Positions 14,324-23,249 of a stretch of 33,757 bases of DNA are shown one piece after another. The stretch lies in NCBI GenBank assembly GCA_039029135.1, contig JBCCGT010000040.1:1-33757 (forward strand), given 5' to 3'. Numbering within the stretch: the first letter of the stretch is position 1; each line of letters starts with the position of its first letter. Position numbers and translations under genes: made by a program. The notes beneath the pieces are model-generated. The model was not told where the DNA came from. It saw nothing but the letters and a program-made list of their open reading frames with translations, and did no database searches. The DNA is from JALZVT01 sp039029135 (GTDB lineage: Bacteria > Pseudomonadota > Gammaproteobacteria > Pseudomonadales > Azotimanducaceae).

Positions 14324-16519
14324 ATGGTGAATCTGGAGCAGCCTTTCCGACTCGGTGACGATGTGATCGTTCACCCGAGCCAGTCGCGGCTCGACCTGCC
14401 GAGCGGTCCCCAACACGTGGAACCCAAAGTCATGGCCGTGTTGCAGCGGCTCGCCCGCGAGCCCGGCGAGGTCGTCAAGCGCCAGACGCTGCTGGACGAC
14501 GTCTGGACCGGCACCGTCGTGACCGACGAGGTCGTCACGCGCTGCATCTCAGAGCTGCGCCACGCCCTGGGCGACAGCGCGAAAGCACCCCGCTACGTGC
14601 AGACGCTGCCCAAGCGGGGCTATCGACTGCTGGAGACACCTCGCCCGCTCGCGGTTAACGAGGGCCGCAAGCGCAAAACCAATCCGCTGGCGGCCCTGGC
14701 CGCCGCTGCCCTGCTGGTCGTGTTCGTGGCCGGCGTCTACTGGGTGCGCCCGCAGGGCCAGTCGATCGCGGCACAGAACGTCGTTGCGCAGGAGGATCCC
14801 GCGCTCGCCGTGCTGGCCTTCGACAATCTCGACGATGGCAGCGATCCGGCCGCCGGCTACTTCGGCGCGGGTCTCGCCGAGGAGCTGGTGAACGCCCTGG
14901 TACAGGTGCCGGGGCTCCGGGTCGCCTCGCGCGCCGCCGTCGCCGAGGCGTCGGGCGACACCGATGTCACCAAGATCGCCCGCAAGCTCGGCGTGACCAC
15001 CGTCCTGCGCGGCAGCGTGCGCAAGTTTGATGATCGCATTCGCGTCAATGCCCAGCTCGTCGATGGGAGTGACGGGTTCCACATCTGGGCAGAGCAGTTC
15101 GAACGGCCGCTGACGGACCTGTTCGCGATTCAGGACGAGATCGCGGCGGCCATCGTCGGCGCGCTGAAGCTGGAGCTGACCCAGCCCGTGCGGGTCGCAC
15201 GCCTGTCGAGCGACATGGCGGCGTACGACTACTATTTGCTCGGCCGCCATCACTGGCACCAACGCACAGCCCAGTCGCTGGAGCGGGCCGCGCACTTCTT
15301 CAAACAGGCGATCGACACCGATCCGAATATGGCGATCGCTTACAGCGGCCTGGGCGATACCTATCTGCTGCAGACGGACTACGGGGGGCTCGATCGCGAG
15401 GCCGCGAGCGGCAGCGCCGAACCGCTGGTGAAGAAGGCGCTGGAACTCAATCCAGACCTCCCCGAGGCGCACGCGTCGCTCGGCATCCTGCACCTGTATC
15501 GCGACGAAAACGACAAGGCGGAGGCGGCGCTGCGCGAGGCCGTGCGCCTGAATCCCAACAACCAGATGGCGCTGATGTGGCTCGGCTCCGCCGTCGCCCA
15601 CACCGGCAACGTCAAAGAGGCGCACGGTTTCTATACCCGCGCCTACGAGCTCGATCCCATGCATCCCGTGGCCGCGCAGAACACGGCCATCTCCTACGCG
15701 ACCATCGGCGAATACGAAGAGGCGTGGACCGTGCTCGAGAACCTCGACGACGAGGCGCGGGCACGCAAATCGAAGCTGTGGATGGCGTCCGAGCTGGGCG
15801 AGTTCTCAGAGGTTCGCTATCTCGCCGAGTCCGCAATGGCGCAGACCGAAGAGAAGACCCGCTACTCGGCCTATCACGCCCTCTGGACCATGCACGCCCG
15901 CCGCGGCGAGACGGAAGAGGCCGAGCGCATCCTGGCCGACGCCCGCGCCGACGGTCAGCTAGTGCACGATTTCGCTGCCGAGGCTGCGTTCCACTATGCC
16001 GCCTCGGGCAACGGTCCCGTGGTGCGGGCGCTGCTCGCGGATCTGCGCACGCACGCACCCAAGCCGATGAGCGTATCGGCCGTCGCCACCGCCGAGGGGC
16101 TGCTGGCCCTGACCGAGGAGCGCTACGACGAGGCGGCAGAACAGTTCGAACTCGCTCTGCGCCGCGTGCCAGAGAAGGTCGATCCTTCGCTCACGCTCTA
16201 TATGGCGAGCCATCTGCTGCACGCCTACAAGCAGCAGGGCGACAACCAGCGCGTCAAATACTGGCGCGAGCGCGGCGAGCGCATGATCGAGGCCGCCCGC
16301 TCCCGCGGCCACGGCAGCTTCAGTTTCCTGCTTGAGAGCGGCTTCTTCTACGCGGCCTGTGGTCAGGTGCAGCGGGCCGCGGATACCTTCTGGGAATCGC
16401 TGCTGCTCGGCCGTATCGCCCCCTGGGAGCTGACCGAAGACGCCCGGGTCGCGGGCGTGCTTAAGGAACAGGCGCTAGAGCCGATCCTTAGCGAGGCGGC
16501 CCGCCGCTGGGCCGCTTAA
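14324..16519 (+). CDS. CadC-like winged-helix transmembrane regulator with TPR repeats
   Basis: Starting at the ATG at 14324, the product has 731 residues. Residues 8-104 are an OmpR/PhoB-type winged helix (VKRQTLLDDVW, TDEVVTRCISELRHALGD, YVQTLPKRGYRL). A short basic linker and one transmembrane helix (about 121-140) follow. The periplasmic part begins with a TolB/FlgO-like region (PALAVLAFDNLDDGSDPAAG, then GVTTVLRGSVRKFDDRIRVN) and continues as many TPR helices (AIAYSGLGDTYLLQ, PEAHASLGILHLY, LNPNNQMALMWLG) to the end. Proteins of this plan sense a signal outside the membrane and bind DNA directly, without a kinase. Its targets may be the divergent GMC unit or the plus-strand genes that follow. 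The longer frame from 14183 lacks a clear ribosome-binding site. Confidence 0.85.
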   Translation: MVNLEQPFRLGDDVIVHPSQSRLDLPSGPQHVEPKVMAVLQRLAREPGEVVKRQTLLDDVWTGTVVTDEVVTRCISELRHALGDSAKAPRYVQTLPKRGYRLLETPRPLAVNEGRKRKTNPLAALAAAALLVVFVAGVYWVRPQGQSIAAQNVVAQEDPALAVLAFDNLDDGSDPAAGYFGAGLAEELVNALVQVPGLRVASRAAVAEASGDTDVTKIARKLGVTTVLRGSVRKFDDRIRVNAQLVDGSDGFHIWAEQFERPLTDLFAIQDEIAAAIVGALKLELTQPVRVARLSSDMAAYDYYLLGRHHWHQRTAQSLERAAHFFKQAIDTDPNMAIAYSGLGDTYLLQTDYGGLDREAASGSAEPLVKKALELNPDLPEAHASLGILHLYRDENDKAEAALREAVRLNPNNQMALMWLGSAVAHTGNVKEAHGFYTRAYELDPMHPVAAQNTAISYATIGEYEEAWTVLENLDDEARARKSKLWMASELGEFSEVRYLAESAMAQTEEKTRYSAYHALWTMHARRGETEEAERILADARADGQLVHDFAAEAAFHYAASGNGPVVRALLADLRTHAPKPMSVSAVATAEGLLALTEERYDEAAEQFELALRRVPEKVDPSLTLYMASHLLHAYKQQGDNQRVKYWRERGERMIEAARSRGHGSFSFLLESGFFYAACGQVQRAADTFWESLLLGRIAPWELTEDARVAGVLKEQALEPILSEAARRWAA

Positions 16520-16572
16520 CGGAGCCGACCTGCCGGGCCGACTGAGCGAGGCGGCCTGCCGGGCCGCCTGAG
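16520..16572 (+). terminator. Tandem GC-rich repeat with hairpin downstream of the regulator
   Basis: Two imperfect direct copies of about 26 bp (16520-16546 and 16547-16572) share CCTGCCGGGCCG and a final CTGAG. The second forms a perfect hairpin, GGCGGCC-TGCCG-GGCCGCC (16550-16568), and the first can form the same shape with two mismatches. It begins right after the regulator stop, so it may end or stabilise that transcript. There is no T-run. Confidence 0.45.
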
Positions 16573-16697
16573 TAAAGCGGCCCAAGTTATCCCCAACCGG
16601 GTTCGATCCGGAACCCAGCTCCGCGAAATTTTCAAGCCTTCGCGCTGCGGCCCTAGCGCCTACAATAGCGCGATCCCCATACGCAGAACCCCGACCT

Positions 16698-17165
16698 ATG
16701 AGTAACGACGTCAACGCTCGTCTGAAGGAACTCGACATCGCCCTGCCCGACGCACCTGCACCCGCGGCCAACTACGTGCCCGCCGTGCGCAGCGGCAACC
16801 TGCTGTTCGTCTCCGGTCAGGTGGCGATGGATGCCAATGGCCTGGTACGGGGCAAACTGGGCGAGAACATGTCCGTAGAAGAGGGACAGAAGGCGGCGCG
16901 GCTGTGCGCCCTGAACATCATCGCCCAGGTGCAGACCGCCTGTGGCGATCTGAATCGCGTGGCGCGCCTCGTCAAGGTGACGGGATTCGTAAACTCGACC
17001 GGCGACTTCACCCAGCATCCGCAGGTAATCAACGGCGCCTCGGACCTGTTCGCAGAGGTATTCGGCGAGGCCGGCAAGCACGCGCGCGCGGCCGTCGGCT
17101 CGTCTTCGCTGCCGCTGGGCGTGGCCGTCGAGGTAGAAGCCATCGTCGAACTGCAGGAGGACTAA
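16698..17165 (+). CDS. RidA/YjgF family protein
   Basis: The 155-residue protein belongs to the RidA superfamily, trimeric enzymes that hydrolyse reactive enamine/imine intermediates from PLP enzymes or act in specific degradation pathways. The core shows VRSGNLLFVSGQVAMDANG, a helix with CALNIIAQVQTACGDLNRVA, and the C-terminal HARAAVGSSSLPLGVAVEVE. R130 and E145 align with the catalytic Arg105 and Glu120 of classical RidA (same 15-residue spacing). At 155 residues it belongs to the longer subgroup rather than the 128-residue E. coli form. It precedes the dienoyl-CoA isomerase by two bases, so the pair is one operon, pointing to a catabolic rather than housekeeping role. Confidence 0.88.
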   Translation: MSNDVNARLKELDIALPDAPAPAANYVPAVRSGNLLFVSGQVAMDANGLVRGKLGENMSVEEGQKAARLCALNIIAQVQTACGDLNRVARLVKVTGFVNSTGDFTQHPQVINGASDLFAEVFGEAGKHARAAVGSSSLPLGVAVEVEAIVELQED

Positions 17166-17167
17166 AG

Positions 17168-18034
17168 ATGAGTAGCTTACGCAACGACTACGAGTGCTTT
17201 GACGTCAGCATCAGCGATCAGGTCGCGCACCTGACGATGAAGCGCCCCGACAAACGCAACAGCATGATTCCAAGCTTCTGGACCGAACTTCCGGAAATCG
17301 TGCGCCACATCGACGGCACGGCAGCCGCGCGCGTGATCGTGATTTCCTCCACCGGCCCGCACTTCACCTCGGGTATGGATCTGGCGGCGTTCCAGCAGAA
17401 CCCCGTTCTGGCGAGCGGCAACGAGCAGGCCGCGCGCGCAGCCCAGCTCAGCCGCGGCGCTTCTTTCATGGACACGGCCAGCCACTTCCAGCGCAGCTTC
17501 AGCGCGCTCGAAGACTGCCGTATTCCGGTGATCGCAGCGATTCAAGGCGGTTGTCTTGGCGGCGGCGTCGACCTCGTGACCGCCTGTGACATGCGCTACG
17601 CGACGGAAGATGCGTTCCTGTGCATACAGGAGATCAACATCGGCATGACCGCCGACGTCGGCACCTTCCCGCGCCTGGTCAAGCTGATACCGGAAGGCAT
17701 CGTTCGCGAGCTGGCGTACACCGGTCGGCGCATGCCCGCTGCGGAGGCGAAAGACGCCGGGCTGATCAATCAGGTTTACGCCGATCAGGCGACCATGATC
17801 GATGCGGTCATGGCCGTCGCCCGCGAGATTGCCACCAAGCCGCCGCTCGCGGTGTTCGGCAGCAAGCGCATGATTACCTATGCGCGCGATCACTCGACGG
17901 CCGACGGGCTCGACTACATCGCAGTGTGGAACGCCTCGATGCTGCAGCCCGCAGAGATGCAGGAGGCGATGGTCGCCAACAAGGAAAAGCGCGCGGGCGA
18001 TTTTGTCGAATTGCCGAACCGGCGTTCCAAGTAG
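17168..18034 (+). CDS. Crotonase-fold enzyme, delta(3,5)-delta(2,4)-dienoyl-CoA isomerase (ECH1)-like
   Basis: The 288-residue protein of the enoyl-CoA hydratase/isomerase superfamily starts at the ATG two bases after the RidA stop. The oxyanion-hole segments are FTSGMDLAAF and QGGCLGGGVDLVTACDMRYA. Three acidic residues, D135, E155 and D163, have the same spacing (20 and 8) as the catalytic Asp176, Glu196 and Asp204 of rat dienoyl-CoA isomerase. INIGMTADVGTFPRL is close to the ECH1 signature. The reaction moves a 3,5-diene to 2,4, needed when degrading fatty acids with odd-numbered double bonds. The family match is strong; the true substrate could be another unsaturated acyl-CoA. Confidence 0.9.
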   Translation: MSSLRNDYECFDVSISDQVAHLTMKRPDKRNSMIPSFWTELPEIVRHIDGTAAARVIVISSTGPHFTSGMDLAAFQQNPVLASGNEQAARAAQLSRGASFMDTASHFQRSFSALEDCRIPVIAAIQGGCLGGGVDLVTACDMRYATEDAFLCIQEINIGMTADVGTFPRLVKLIPEGIVRELAYTGRRMPAAEAKDAGLINQVYADQATMIDAVMAVAREIATKPPLAVFGSKRMITYARDHSTADGLDYIAVWNASMLQPAEMQEAMVANKEKRAGDFVELPNRRSK

Positions 18035-18084
18035 CGCGGCGGCTGGCTCCAAGGGGTGAACCGAGATCACCTAGGGCCGCGATC

Positions 18085-18618
18085 ATGAACGCCTTCGACG
18101 ACCAGCCGACCCTGACGAGTGACCTCGTCTCGATACGACCTATCGAGGCGACGGACCTCGAGGGGCTCTACGCACCCGCCTCGGACCCACGCGTCTGGGC
18201 GGACCATCCGGCCAAGGATCGCTATCAGCGCGACGTGTTCGAACGCTGGTTCGCGGATGGACAAGAGAACCGGGCGCTGGTGTTCTTGCGTGCCAACAGC
18301 GACGAGATCATCGGCTCGTCGCGCTACTACAAGGTGGACACCGAACCCACAGACATCTGCATCGGCTTCACGTTTATCGGTCTCGACTATTGGGGCGGCG
18401 CGTACAATCGCGCGATCAAGACCCTGATGCTCGATCACGCCTTCCGCTCCTTCGACAAGGTCTGGTTTCACATCGCCCCGTCGAATCTGCGATCCCAGAA
18501 AGCAACAATGAAGCTCGGCGCGAGCTACGTACGCGATGAGGTCAATAGCTTGTCGGCGGACGGCGTCATCTGGCAGTGCTACGCGCTAAGCGCGACCGAC
18601 TGGCAACGGCGGACGTAA
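18085..18618 (+). CDS. GNAT family acetyltransferase, RimJ/RimL-like
   Basis: The 177-residue protein has the Acetyltransf_3 layout: SDLVSIRPIEATDLEGLYAP at the start, VFLRANSDEIIGSSRYY mid-domain, FIGLDYWGGAYNRAIKTLML around the acetyl-CoA site, and VWFHIAPSNLRSQKATMKLG, where the NxRSxxxxxKLG pattern is typical of RimJ/RimL-like enzymes. These transfer acetyl from acetyl-CoA to protein N-termini or small amines. It starts 50 bp after the dienoyl-CoA isomerase stop and may be in the same transcript. It is convergent with the MFS gene, whose stop is 8 bp away. The glycine-rich pyrophosphate loop is weak, as often in this branch. Confidence 0.82.
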   Translation: MNAFDDQPTLTSDLVSIRPIEATDLEGLYAPASDPRVWADHPAKDRYQRDVFERWFADGQENRALVFLRANSDEIIGSSRYYKVDTEPTDICIGFTFIGLDYWGGAYNRAIKTLMLDHAFRSFDKVWFHIAPSNLRSQKATMKLGASYVRDEVNSLSADGVIWQCYALSATDWQRRT

Positions 18619-18626
18619 GGCACCGG

Positions 18627-19913
18627 CTACGCCACCGCATCCTGCGGATCCGGAAGCTTCACGATCGCGCTGATGATACCGGCCAGCACGAAGGCCACCG
18701 CCCACACCATGAACGCGCTTTGGTAGGTACCGCTGTAGTCGGCAAGCCAGCCGGTGATTGCTACCCAAAACGTCGCCGGCGCGAGAAAGAACGACAGCAG
18801 TCCGTTCACTCTCGAGAACTTCGCGGTACCGAACAGTCGCGACAGCAGCACGCTGCGCACCGGCACCATGCCGCCGAACGCAAGCCCGAACAGACAGGCC
18901 GCAACGACGATCAGCGCGAACGCGCCGGCGTGCAAGAAAACCAGCGTCGACACGAAGTAAGACGCAACCGACAGCATGACGGTGACCTTCGCAGGCCAGT
19001 TATCCATCATCCAGCCCATGAGAATCTTGCCGCCGATAGCGGCACCCCCGGCACAGGTCAGCGCAAGCGCCGCCTCGCCCAGCGAATAGCCGTGCTCCGA
19101 TGTCAGATAGCTCGGCAGGTGCGTGATCATGGCGCTGTAGACACCGTTCATCAGGCCAAACGTGATGACCACGCTCCAGAACGCCCTGCTCGCCAGAAAC
19201 TCGCGGTAGGTCGCGTACACCAGGGCGAAGCGCCCCTCTCCCTTCGGTACAGACTCGGCGGCCGGTTGCGCTACAGGAGGGTCCGTCGCGCCGTCCGGCC
19301 ACAGGCCGTAGTCTTCGGGTCGATTCCGCACGACCAGCCAGGTGAGCGGCAGCAGGACCAGTACGATCGCGCCCGCGTACACCTGATAAGCGCCGCGCCA
19401 CCCGACCGTTTCGGCCAGCCAGGTGTTGACGATCGGCATGGCGATCCCCGCAACGGAGATACCCATGATGGCGATACCCAGCGCCATGCCCCGATGCCGC
19501 GAAAACCAACTCACCATCAGCTTGGTCTGTGCAAGCGGCCCTATGAACGTCCAGCCGGCGCCCTGAAACAGAATCAGCGTCGCGAGGAAATAGCCGAAGC
19601 TGGGTGCGTTGATAACGACCAGATAGCCGATGGCGAGCCAGCACCAGCCGAACGCAATCAGCCGACGCACCGGAAACCGGTCGAGCAGATAGCCGGTAAA
19701 GGGCGCCAAGCAGGAGCCCGTGAACAGCGTCATCGAAATGGCGAACGATATCTCGGCGCGGGACACGTCGAAGTCCGCCATCCACTGCGGCAGGAAGATT
19801 CCGCGAGCGTGGAGGAAGAAGCTCGCGGCGGCGAAGAGCGCGACGAACGAATACCCCGCGAGCCAGTAGCCGTAGAACGGCTTCGTCCGTGCCTTGACCG
19901 CCGAATCCGACAC
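18627..19913 (-). CDS. MFS transporter, monocarboxylate/oxalate-formate antiporter-like
   Basis: The 428-residue 12-helix permease starts MSDSAVKARTKPFYGYWLAG. Motifs include GYLLDRFPVRRLIAFGWCWL after helix 2, LMVSWFSRHRGMALGIAIMG (the RG-MALG pattern of the MCT/OFA group) and a central cytoplasmic loop near residues 205-235 rich in Pro and Ala. Members carry monocarboxylates or dicarboxylates. It starts 8 bp after the sodium symporter stop on the same strand, so both are likely co-transcribed. Two different uptake systems in one unit suggest import of related organic acids; which ones is not evident. Confidence 0.85.
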   Translation of the reverse strand: MSDSAVKARTKPFYGYWLAGYSFVALFAAASFFLHARGIFLPQWMADFDVSRAEISFAISMTLFTGSCLAPFTGYLLDRFPVRRLIAFGWCWLAIGYLVVINAPSFGYFLATLILFQGAGWTFIGPLAQTKLMVSWFSRHRGMALGIAIMGISVAGIAMPIVNTWLAETVGWRGAYQVYAGAIVLVLLPLTWLVVRNRPEDYGLWPDGATDPPVAQPAAESVPKGEGRFALVYATYREFLASRAFWSVVITFGLMNGVYSAMITHLPSYLTSEHGYSLGEAALALTCAGGAAIGGKILMGWMMDNWPAKVTVMLSVASYFVSTLVFLHAGAFALIVVAACLFGLAFGGMVPVRSVLLSRLFGTAKFSRVNGLLSFFLAPATFWVAITGWLADYSGTYQSAFMVWAVAFVLAGIISAIVKLPDPQDAVA

Positions 19914-19921
19914 GCCGTGCC

Positions 19922-21508
19922 TCAGGCGGCCTGACCCGCGCCCCGCTCATCGGCGGAAGGAAACAGCTGCTCCAGGTGATCCTGAGCGAGAGGCTGCGTG
20001 AGCTTTGACACCACGACCGTCACCGCGACACCGATGAATTCGCCGAGTGCCGCGCAGGAGTAGGGATTCGGCGCCTCGCCTGCCAGCCAGATCAGCACGT
20101 CCTGCAACGGGCCAGGTGACAGCCAGCCGGGATCCAGCGCCCCGGTGTGCAAAGTCAGGAAGGCCCCGAAGCCCGCAATCAGTCCCGCGTAGGCGCCCTT
20201 CGCCGTCACGCCGCGCCACAGCGCCCCGACCACCAGCGGTCCGGCGAAGGCGGCCATCATGCCGCCGCTGCCAATCCAGACGATCAGCGCGATGTTGCGA
20301 TCGACGAGCAACCAGGCCATGCCCATACACAACAGCAGCACGACCACCGTCGCGACCCGACTGATAAACAGGACACGCCTGTCCAGCGCCTCTTCACTAA
20401 GGTCCGGCGCGAGCTTGGGTGCGAGCGTGCGGCGATAGAGATCGTTGGCGATGATCTGCGACGAGGACACGACCAGCCCATCGGCGGTGCTCATGATGGC
20501 GGCCAGTACGCCAACGCCGATGAGCGCCGCCAACCAGGTCGGAAACAGCTCGACGAACAGCATGGGCAGCGACGCGTTCGGGTTCATACCGTCCTGATAC
20601 AGGGCATCGCCCAACAGCGCGCGCGTCAGCAGGCCGGCAAGACCGAGCATCGCCATAGTCAGTCCGAACAGAAAAGCCAGACGCACGAACGGCAGCTGGC
20701 CCTCGGTGCCTTTCAGGGCCCACAGCTTATTACCCAGATGGGGCAGCAGCCCCAGCGGCATGTGCGCAAAGATGATCGCGACGATCGACCACCACGAATG
20801 GTACAGCGGCGTGCTGTCGTTCAGCGGCGTCGCAAGCTTTGCATCCTGGGCGGCGAGGTTTTCCCACATGCCCCAGAAGCCGCCGTCGACGCCGACACCG
20901 AACATCACCAGCACAATCACGATCACGGCCAGACAGAGCATCATGAAACCCTGGACGCCGTCGGTGAGAATATCGGCGTGCGCCCCACCCAGCACGACGT
21001 AAAACAGCAGCACCAGCGTGGTGATGATGAGCGCCCAGCCGGGCGACAGGCCCAGCATGATCTCGAACATCACGAGTCCGGACACGAGCTGCCCCGCGAG
21101 ATAGAAAAACAGGATCAGCGACATCAGCGACACCAGCACGCGTATGCCGTCGCTCTGATAGCGATCGCCCAGGTACTCGGGAATGGAGCGGTTACCGAAC
21201 TTGTGACCGGAGCTCGCGACCAGACGCATGCAGATCAGCACACCGAAATACAGGCCGACTGGATAGAGCACGTTGCCCCAGTTGGCCGCAAGCCCGAACT
21301 CGTAGGAGAGCGCGGGACTGCCGAGGAAGGTCGCGCCGCTGGCGGTTGAGGCGGCGAAGGCAAACGCGAGGAACACCGGACCGTAGGAACCGCGCGCGGT
21401 CGCGAAGTCGTCGGCATGGCGCACGCGACGCTGAGCGACAATGCCAATGCCGATCATCAGCGCAATGTACAGACACAAAAACAGCCACGACCAGGCCACC
21501 AGACTCAT
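19922..21508 (-). CDS. Sodium:solute symporter (SSS family)
   Basis: I place the start at the ATG at 21508, preceded by GGGGGA, giving 528 residues; the open frame 12 codons longer lacks a site. About 13 transmembrane segments are visible. Family features include FAFAASTASGATFLGSPALS in the first core helices, HKFGNRSIPEYLGDRYQS, VLGGAHADILTDGVQGFMML and GVGVLAAIMSTADGLVVSSS, the last containing the Na+-site serine and threonine region seen in proline, pantothenate and acetate symporters. It uses the sodium gradient to take up an organic solute. The C-terminal part, with an extra helix and a tail ending in ADERGAGQAA, is longer than in PutP. It is the first gene of a two-transporter unit and divergent from a GMC oxidoreductase. 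Confidence 0.88.
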   Translation of the reverse strand: MSLVAWSWLFLCLYIALMIGIGIVAQRRVRHADDFATARGSYGPVFLAFAFAASTASGATFLGSPALSYEFGLAANWGNVLYPVGLYFGVLICMRLVASSGHKFGNRSIPEYLGDRYQSDGIRVLVSLMSLILFFYLAGQLVSGLVMFEIMLGLSPGWALIITTLVLLFYVVLGGAHADILTDGVQGFMMLCLAVIVIVLVMFGVGVDGGFWGMWENLAAQDAKLATPLNDSTPLYHSWWSIVAIIFAHMPLGLLPHLGNKLWALKGTEGQLPFVRLAFLFGLTMAMLGLAGLLTRALLGDALYQDGMNPNASLPMLFVELFPTWLAALIGVGVLAAIMSTADGLVVSSSQIIANDLYRRTLAPKLAPDLSEEALDRRVLFISRVATVVVLLLCMGMAWLLVDRNIALIVWIGSGGMMAAFAGPLVVGALWRGVTAKGAYAGLIAGFGAFLTLHTGALDPGWLSPGPLQDVLIWLAGEAPNPYSCAALGEFIGVAVTVVVSKLTQPLAQDHLEQLFPSADERGAGQAA

Positions 21509-21623
21509 AGATCCCCCACACCAAACATTCCCCGTGCAGGGCATCGAGGGTAACCGAATCTGTCACCCGCTGCTCACAGGCATTAAGCTGCACGGTCACA
21601 GATGCGACTGGAGCGCGTGGCCG

Positions 21624-23231
21624 TTGGACCGCGACTTTGACTACATCATCGTGGGCGCCGGCACGGCGGGCTGCGTCCTAGCCAACCGACTGAGCGCCAA
21701 CCCCCAGCACCGCGTGCTGCTGCTCGAAGCCGGCGGCAAGGACGACTACTTCTGGATCAACGTGCCCGTCGGTTATCTATACACGATCGGCAACCCGCGC
21801 ACCGACTGGTGCTTCGCCACCGAGCCCGACCCGGGCCTCGCTGGTCGCAGCATCGGCTACGCGCGCGGCAAGGTGCTGGGGGGCTGCTCGTCGATCAACG
21901 CCATGATCTACATGCGCGGCCAGAGATCCGACTACGATCACTGGGCCCAGCTAGGCAATCGCGGCTGGGGCTGGGACGACGTGCTGCCGATCTTCAAGTC
22001 GCACGAGGACTACCAGCACGGCGCCGACGACTACCACGGTGCTGGCGGAGAACTGCGCGTCGAGGAGCGTCGTGTCAATTGGGAGATCCTCGATGCCTGG
22101 CGCGATGCGGCCGCTGAGTGCGGCATACCGAAGATCGAGGAGTTCAATCGCGGCGACAACCTGGGCAACGCCTACTTTCAGATGAACCAGAAGCGCGGCG
22201 AACGGTGGAGCGGCACGCGCGCGTTCCTGCGCCCCGTGCTGGAACGCAGCAATCTGACGGTGCTCACCGACGCCCACACGACCGGACTGCTGCTGGAAGA
22301 AGAGGACGGCCGTCTCGCAGCGAAGGGTGTCAACGTGCAGACCAAGTCCGGCGCGGAGACCTTCCGTGCCCGCGGTGAGGTCCTGCTGGCGAGCGGCTCT
22401 ATCGGTTCCCCGCAGCTGCTGCAGCTGTCCGGCATCGGCAACCCCGAGTGGCTCGCCGAGCACGACATCGCGGTGAGTCACGCGCTGCCGGGCGTGGGCG
22501 CGAACCTGCAGGATCACCTGCAGGTTCGCAGCGTCTACAAGGTCAGCAACACCAAGACCCTGAACCAGCGCGCCAACTCGCTGTTCGGTCGGGCGGCCAT
22601 GGGACTCGAGTACTTCTTGCGCAAGACCGGTCCGCTGACGATGCCGCCCTCACAGCTTGGCGCGTTCGCGAAAAGCGATGCGTCGCAGACATCCGCCAAC
22701 ATCGAGTGGCACGTCCAGCCCTTGTCGCTGGACAAGTTCGGTGACCCGCTGCACCGCTTCAACGCCATCACGCCCAGCGTCTGCAACCTGCGCCCGTCGA
22801 GTCGCGGTACCGTAAAGCTGCGCAGCCCCGATCCGCTGGCGGCTCCGGCGATCGCACCGAACTATCTGTCTAGCGCCGACGACGAGGCCATCGCCGTCGC
22901 TGGCCTGCGCTACACGCGCCGCATCATGGCCGCCGAGGCGCTGCGTCCGTATGCACCCGAAGAGTGGAAACCGGGGCCAACGCTGCAGTCCGATACCGAG
23001 CTGCTCGACGCCGCGCGCGAGCTCGGCACCACCATCTTCCACCCCGTCGGCACCTGCAAGATGGGCCGCGATGCGAACGCGGTGGTCGACGATGAGCTGC
23101 GGGTGCACGGCGTCGCCAGGCTGCGCGTGATCGACGCCTCGATCATGCCGACGATCACCTCGGGCAACACAAACGCGCCAACTGTGATGATCGCGGAACG
23201 CGGCGCTCGCTTCGTTCTCGGCGAGCGCTGA
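21624..23231 (+). CDS. GMC family FAD-dependent oxidoreductase (choline dehydrogenase-like), second copy
   Basis: The 535-residue enzyme most likely starts at the TTG at 21624, with GGAG ten bases upstream, directly before the conserved DFDYIIVGAGTAGC. The frame is open back to 21441, but that part overlaps the divergent symporter start. Glycine box VGAGTAG is at 10-16, LLLEAGG follows, then GKVLGGCSSINAMIYMRGQR. The catalytic pair is H473 (FHPVGTCKMG) and N515 (SGNTNAP). The pattern is that of BetA/AlkJ-type alcohol dehydrogenases and it is more canonical than the GMC protein at 12431-14002. The divergent symporter may bring in its substrate (inference). Confidence 0.9.
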   Translation: MDRDFDYIIVGAGTAGCVLANRLSANPQHRVLLLEAGGKDDYFWINVPVGYLYTIGNPRTDWCFATEPDPGLAGRSIGYARGKVLGGCSSINAMIYMRGQRSDYDHWAQLGNRGWGWDDVLPIFKSHEDYQHGADDYHGAGGELRVEERRVNWEILDAWRDAAAECGIPKIEEFNRGDNLGNAYFQMNQKRGERWSGTRAFLRPVLERSNLTVLTDAHTTGLLLEEEDGRLAAKGVNVQTKSGAETFRARGEVLLASGSIGSPQLLQLSGIGNPEWLAEHDIAVSHALPGVGANLQDHLQVRSVYKVSNTKTLNQRANSLFGRAAMGLEYFLRKTGPLTMPPSQLGAFAKSDASQTSANIEWHVQPLSLDKFGDPLHRFNAITPSVCNLRPSSRGTVKLRSPDPLAAPAIAPNYLSSADDEAIAVAGLRYTRRIMAAEALRPYAPEEWKPGPTLQSDTELLDAARELGTTIFHPVGTCKMGRDANAVVDDELRVHGVARLRVIDASIMPTITSGNTNAPTVMIAERGARFVLGER

Positions 23232-23249
23232 CTCCGCCACACGCTGCCC

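Noticed and set aside
21441..21623. 61-codon N-terminal extension of the second GMC enzyme
   Set aside because: It overlaps the divergent symporter start and has no FAD-fold relation; the TTG at 21624 with GGAG upstream is directly before the glycine box.
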